Of a DNA stretch of 64,000 bases, positions 63,516 through 64,000 are shown in pieces. The stretch is from positions 1-64,000 of the forward strand of contig JAWLGR010000004.1 of assembly GCA_041684965.1 (NCBI GenBank), read 5' to 3'. The translations under genes were made by a program, and so were the position numbers. Below the pieces are notes generated by a model. The model did no database searches, was not told the origin of the DNA, and saw nothing but the letters and a program-made list of their open reading frames with translations. Each line of letters begins with the position of its first letter. Position 1 is the first letter of the stretch. This DNA comes from Mariniphaga sp041684965 (GTDB lineage Bacteria > Bacteroidota > Bacteroidia > Bacteroidales > Prolixibacteraceae).

Positions 63516-63920
63516 ATGACATATCCTGTAAAAAATATCAGCGTTTCAATAAACAAACCTGTGTATCAAGTATATCAGTTCGCTTCAAATCCCAAAAACC
63601 TTCCTTCGTGGGTGGAATTTATTAAATCAGTGACCCGGGGAGCCGGGGATATCTGGATGGCAGAAACAGATTTGGGAAATCTTAAAATAGAATTTGCCCC
63701 TGAAAATGAGTATGGAATCATAGACCATAAAGTTACACTTCCAGACAATTCAACGGTAAATAATCCTATGAGAATTGTTGCAAACGGAAAAGGCAGCGAA
63801 TTGATTTTTACATTGTTTTGGATGCCAGCCAGAACAGAAGAAGAGTTTAATCAGGACGCAAAATTAGTGGAAAGCGACCTAAAAAAAATCAAACGCCTAC
63901 TTGAGAGTGAAGCTGGTTAG
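63516..63920 (+). CDS. SRPBCC family protein
   Basis: A 134-residue START/SRPBCC fold protein: ISVSINKPVYQVYQFASNPKNLPSWVEFIKSV, the usual first strand and helices, then strands through LKIEFAPENEYGIIDHKVTLPDN and a long C-terminal helix (EEEFNQDAKLVESDLKKIKRLLES) that closes the ligand pocket. The ATG at 63516 fits the fold. TAATTTTG at 63463-63470 may be its -7 box. Ligand unknown. The remaining 80 bp of the window hold no gene. Confidence 0.85.
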   Translation: MTYPVKNISVSINKPVYQVYQFASNPKNLPSWVEFIKSVTRGAGDIWMAETDLGNLKIEFAPENEYGIIDHKVTLPDNSTVNNPMRIVANGKGSELIFTLFWMPARTEEEFNQDAKLVESDLKKIKRLLESEAG

Positions 63921-64000
63921 CCCATCGAACTGCAAAAAAAAATTCAATAGTATATCTACAGAACAATAAGCACCACTTTATTGACTGTCATTTTCTCATT

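Overview
The window is bacterial and almost certainly from the Bacteroidetes, probably a Bacteroidales/Marinilabiliales-type organism. The evidence is two secreted proteins with C-terminal type IX secretion sorting domains, families typical of the phylum (DUF6266, DUF6904, VapB15-like antitoxin, DUF4832), and -7 boxes of the Bacteroidetes TAnnTTTG type, two of which also have a -33 element at the correct 20-nt spacing. No rRNA, tRNA, CRISPR array or intact transposase was seen.

Layout. 1-1012: no gene, low-complexity interspersed repeats. 1013-4945: housekeeping-like genes (AIM24-like, rRNA pseudouridine synthase, CHAD protein, secreted DNA/RNA endonuclease). 5286-12339: sugar and redox cluster (Gfo/Idh/MocA oxidoreductase, DUF4832 glycosidase-like protein, T9SS-exported lectin/lyase-like protein, polyferredoxin plus FAD oxidoreductase pair). 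13003-15091: AraC regulator and NmrA-like reductase. 15388-19745: a gene graveyard with a frameshifted DUF433/DUF5615 toxin-antitoxin pair, a heavily decayed HNH endonuclease, a NadE tail, a sigma-factor HTH scrap and an ORF6N scrap, among a few intact small genes.

19950-36623 is a plus-strand defence island of nine genes: PLD-SNF2 helicase, a decayed DUF1016 nuclease, an Eco57I-like methyltransferase, DUF4062, an AlbA_2/Schlafen-type ATPase, an EVE-domain reader, a Ser/Thr kinase with TPR and FHA, a UvrD/HelD-like helicase that appears to carry a GreA/GreB-like N-terminal domain, and a DUF262-HNH (GmrSD-like) nuclease. The first six are nearly contiguous or overlap by 4 bp. The kinase and GreAB-helicase pair is the best candidate here for an undescribed system.

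36743-42306 holds an agmatine-deiminase-like gene, then a repeat-rich block in which two 321-bp copies of a nested-palindrome element lie 3,098 bp apart around decayed toxin-antitoxin modules (VapB15 with a broken VapC, an orphan antitoxin, and a ParDE pair interrupted by a piece of an agmatine deiminase gene). 42307-46080 encodes a large T9SS surface protein built from six cadherin-like repeats, of which three were duplicated as an 885-bp block.

46332-54818: DUF6904 protein, three alpha/beta hydrolases, an XRE-pentapeptide regulator with a clear operator, a VWA lipoprotein and a BrnTA toxin-antitoxin pair. 55093-58133: a TetR-controlled operon (DUF116 protein plus two membrane proteins) with a perfect 16-bp operator and a second near copy. 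58421-63920: DUF6266 protein, a beta-lactamase-family hydrolase split by one base in a C5 run, an exonuclease fragment, a VOC protein, a DHFR-like reductase and an SRPBCC protein.

A palindromic element with GTCTGAACC...GGTTCAGAC ends recurs at about 13 places from 12.8 kb to 63.3 kb. At four of them it is fused to the last codons of an agmatine deiminase gene, three of those being relics.
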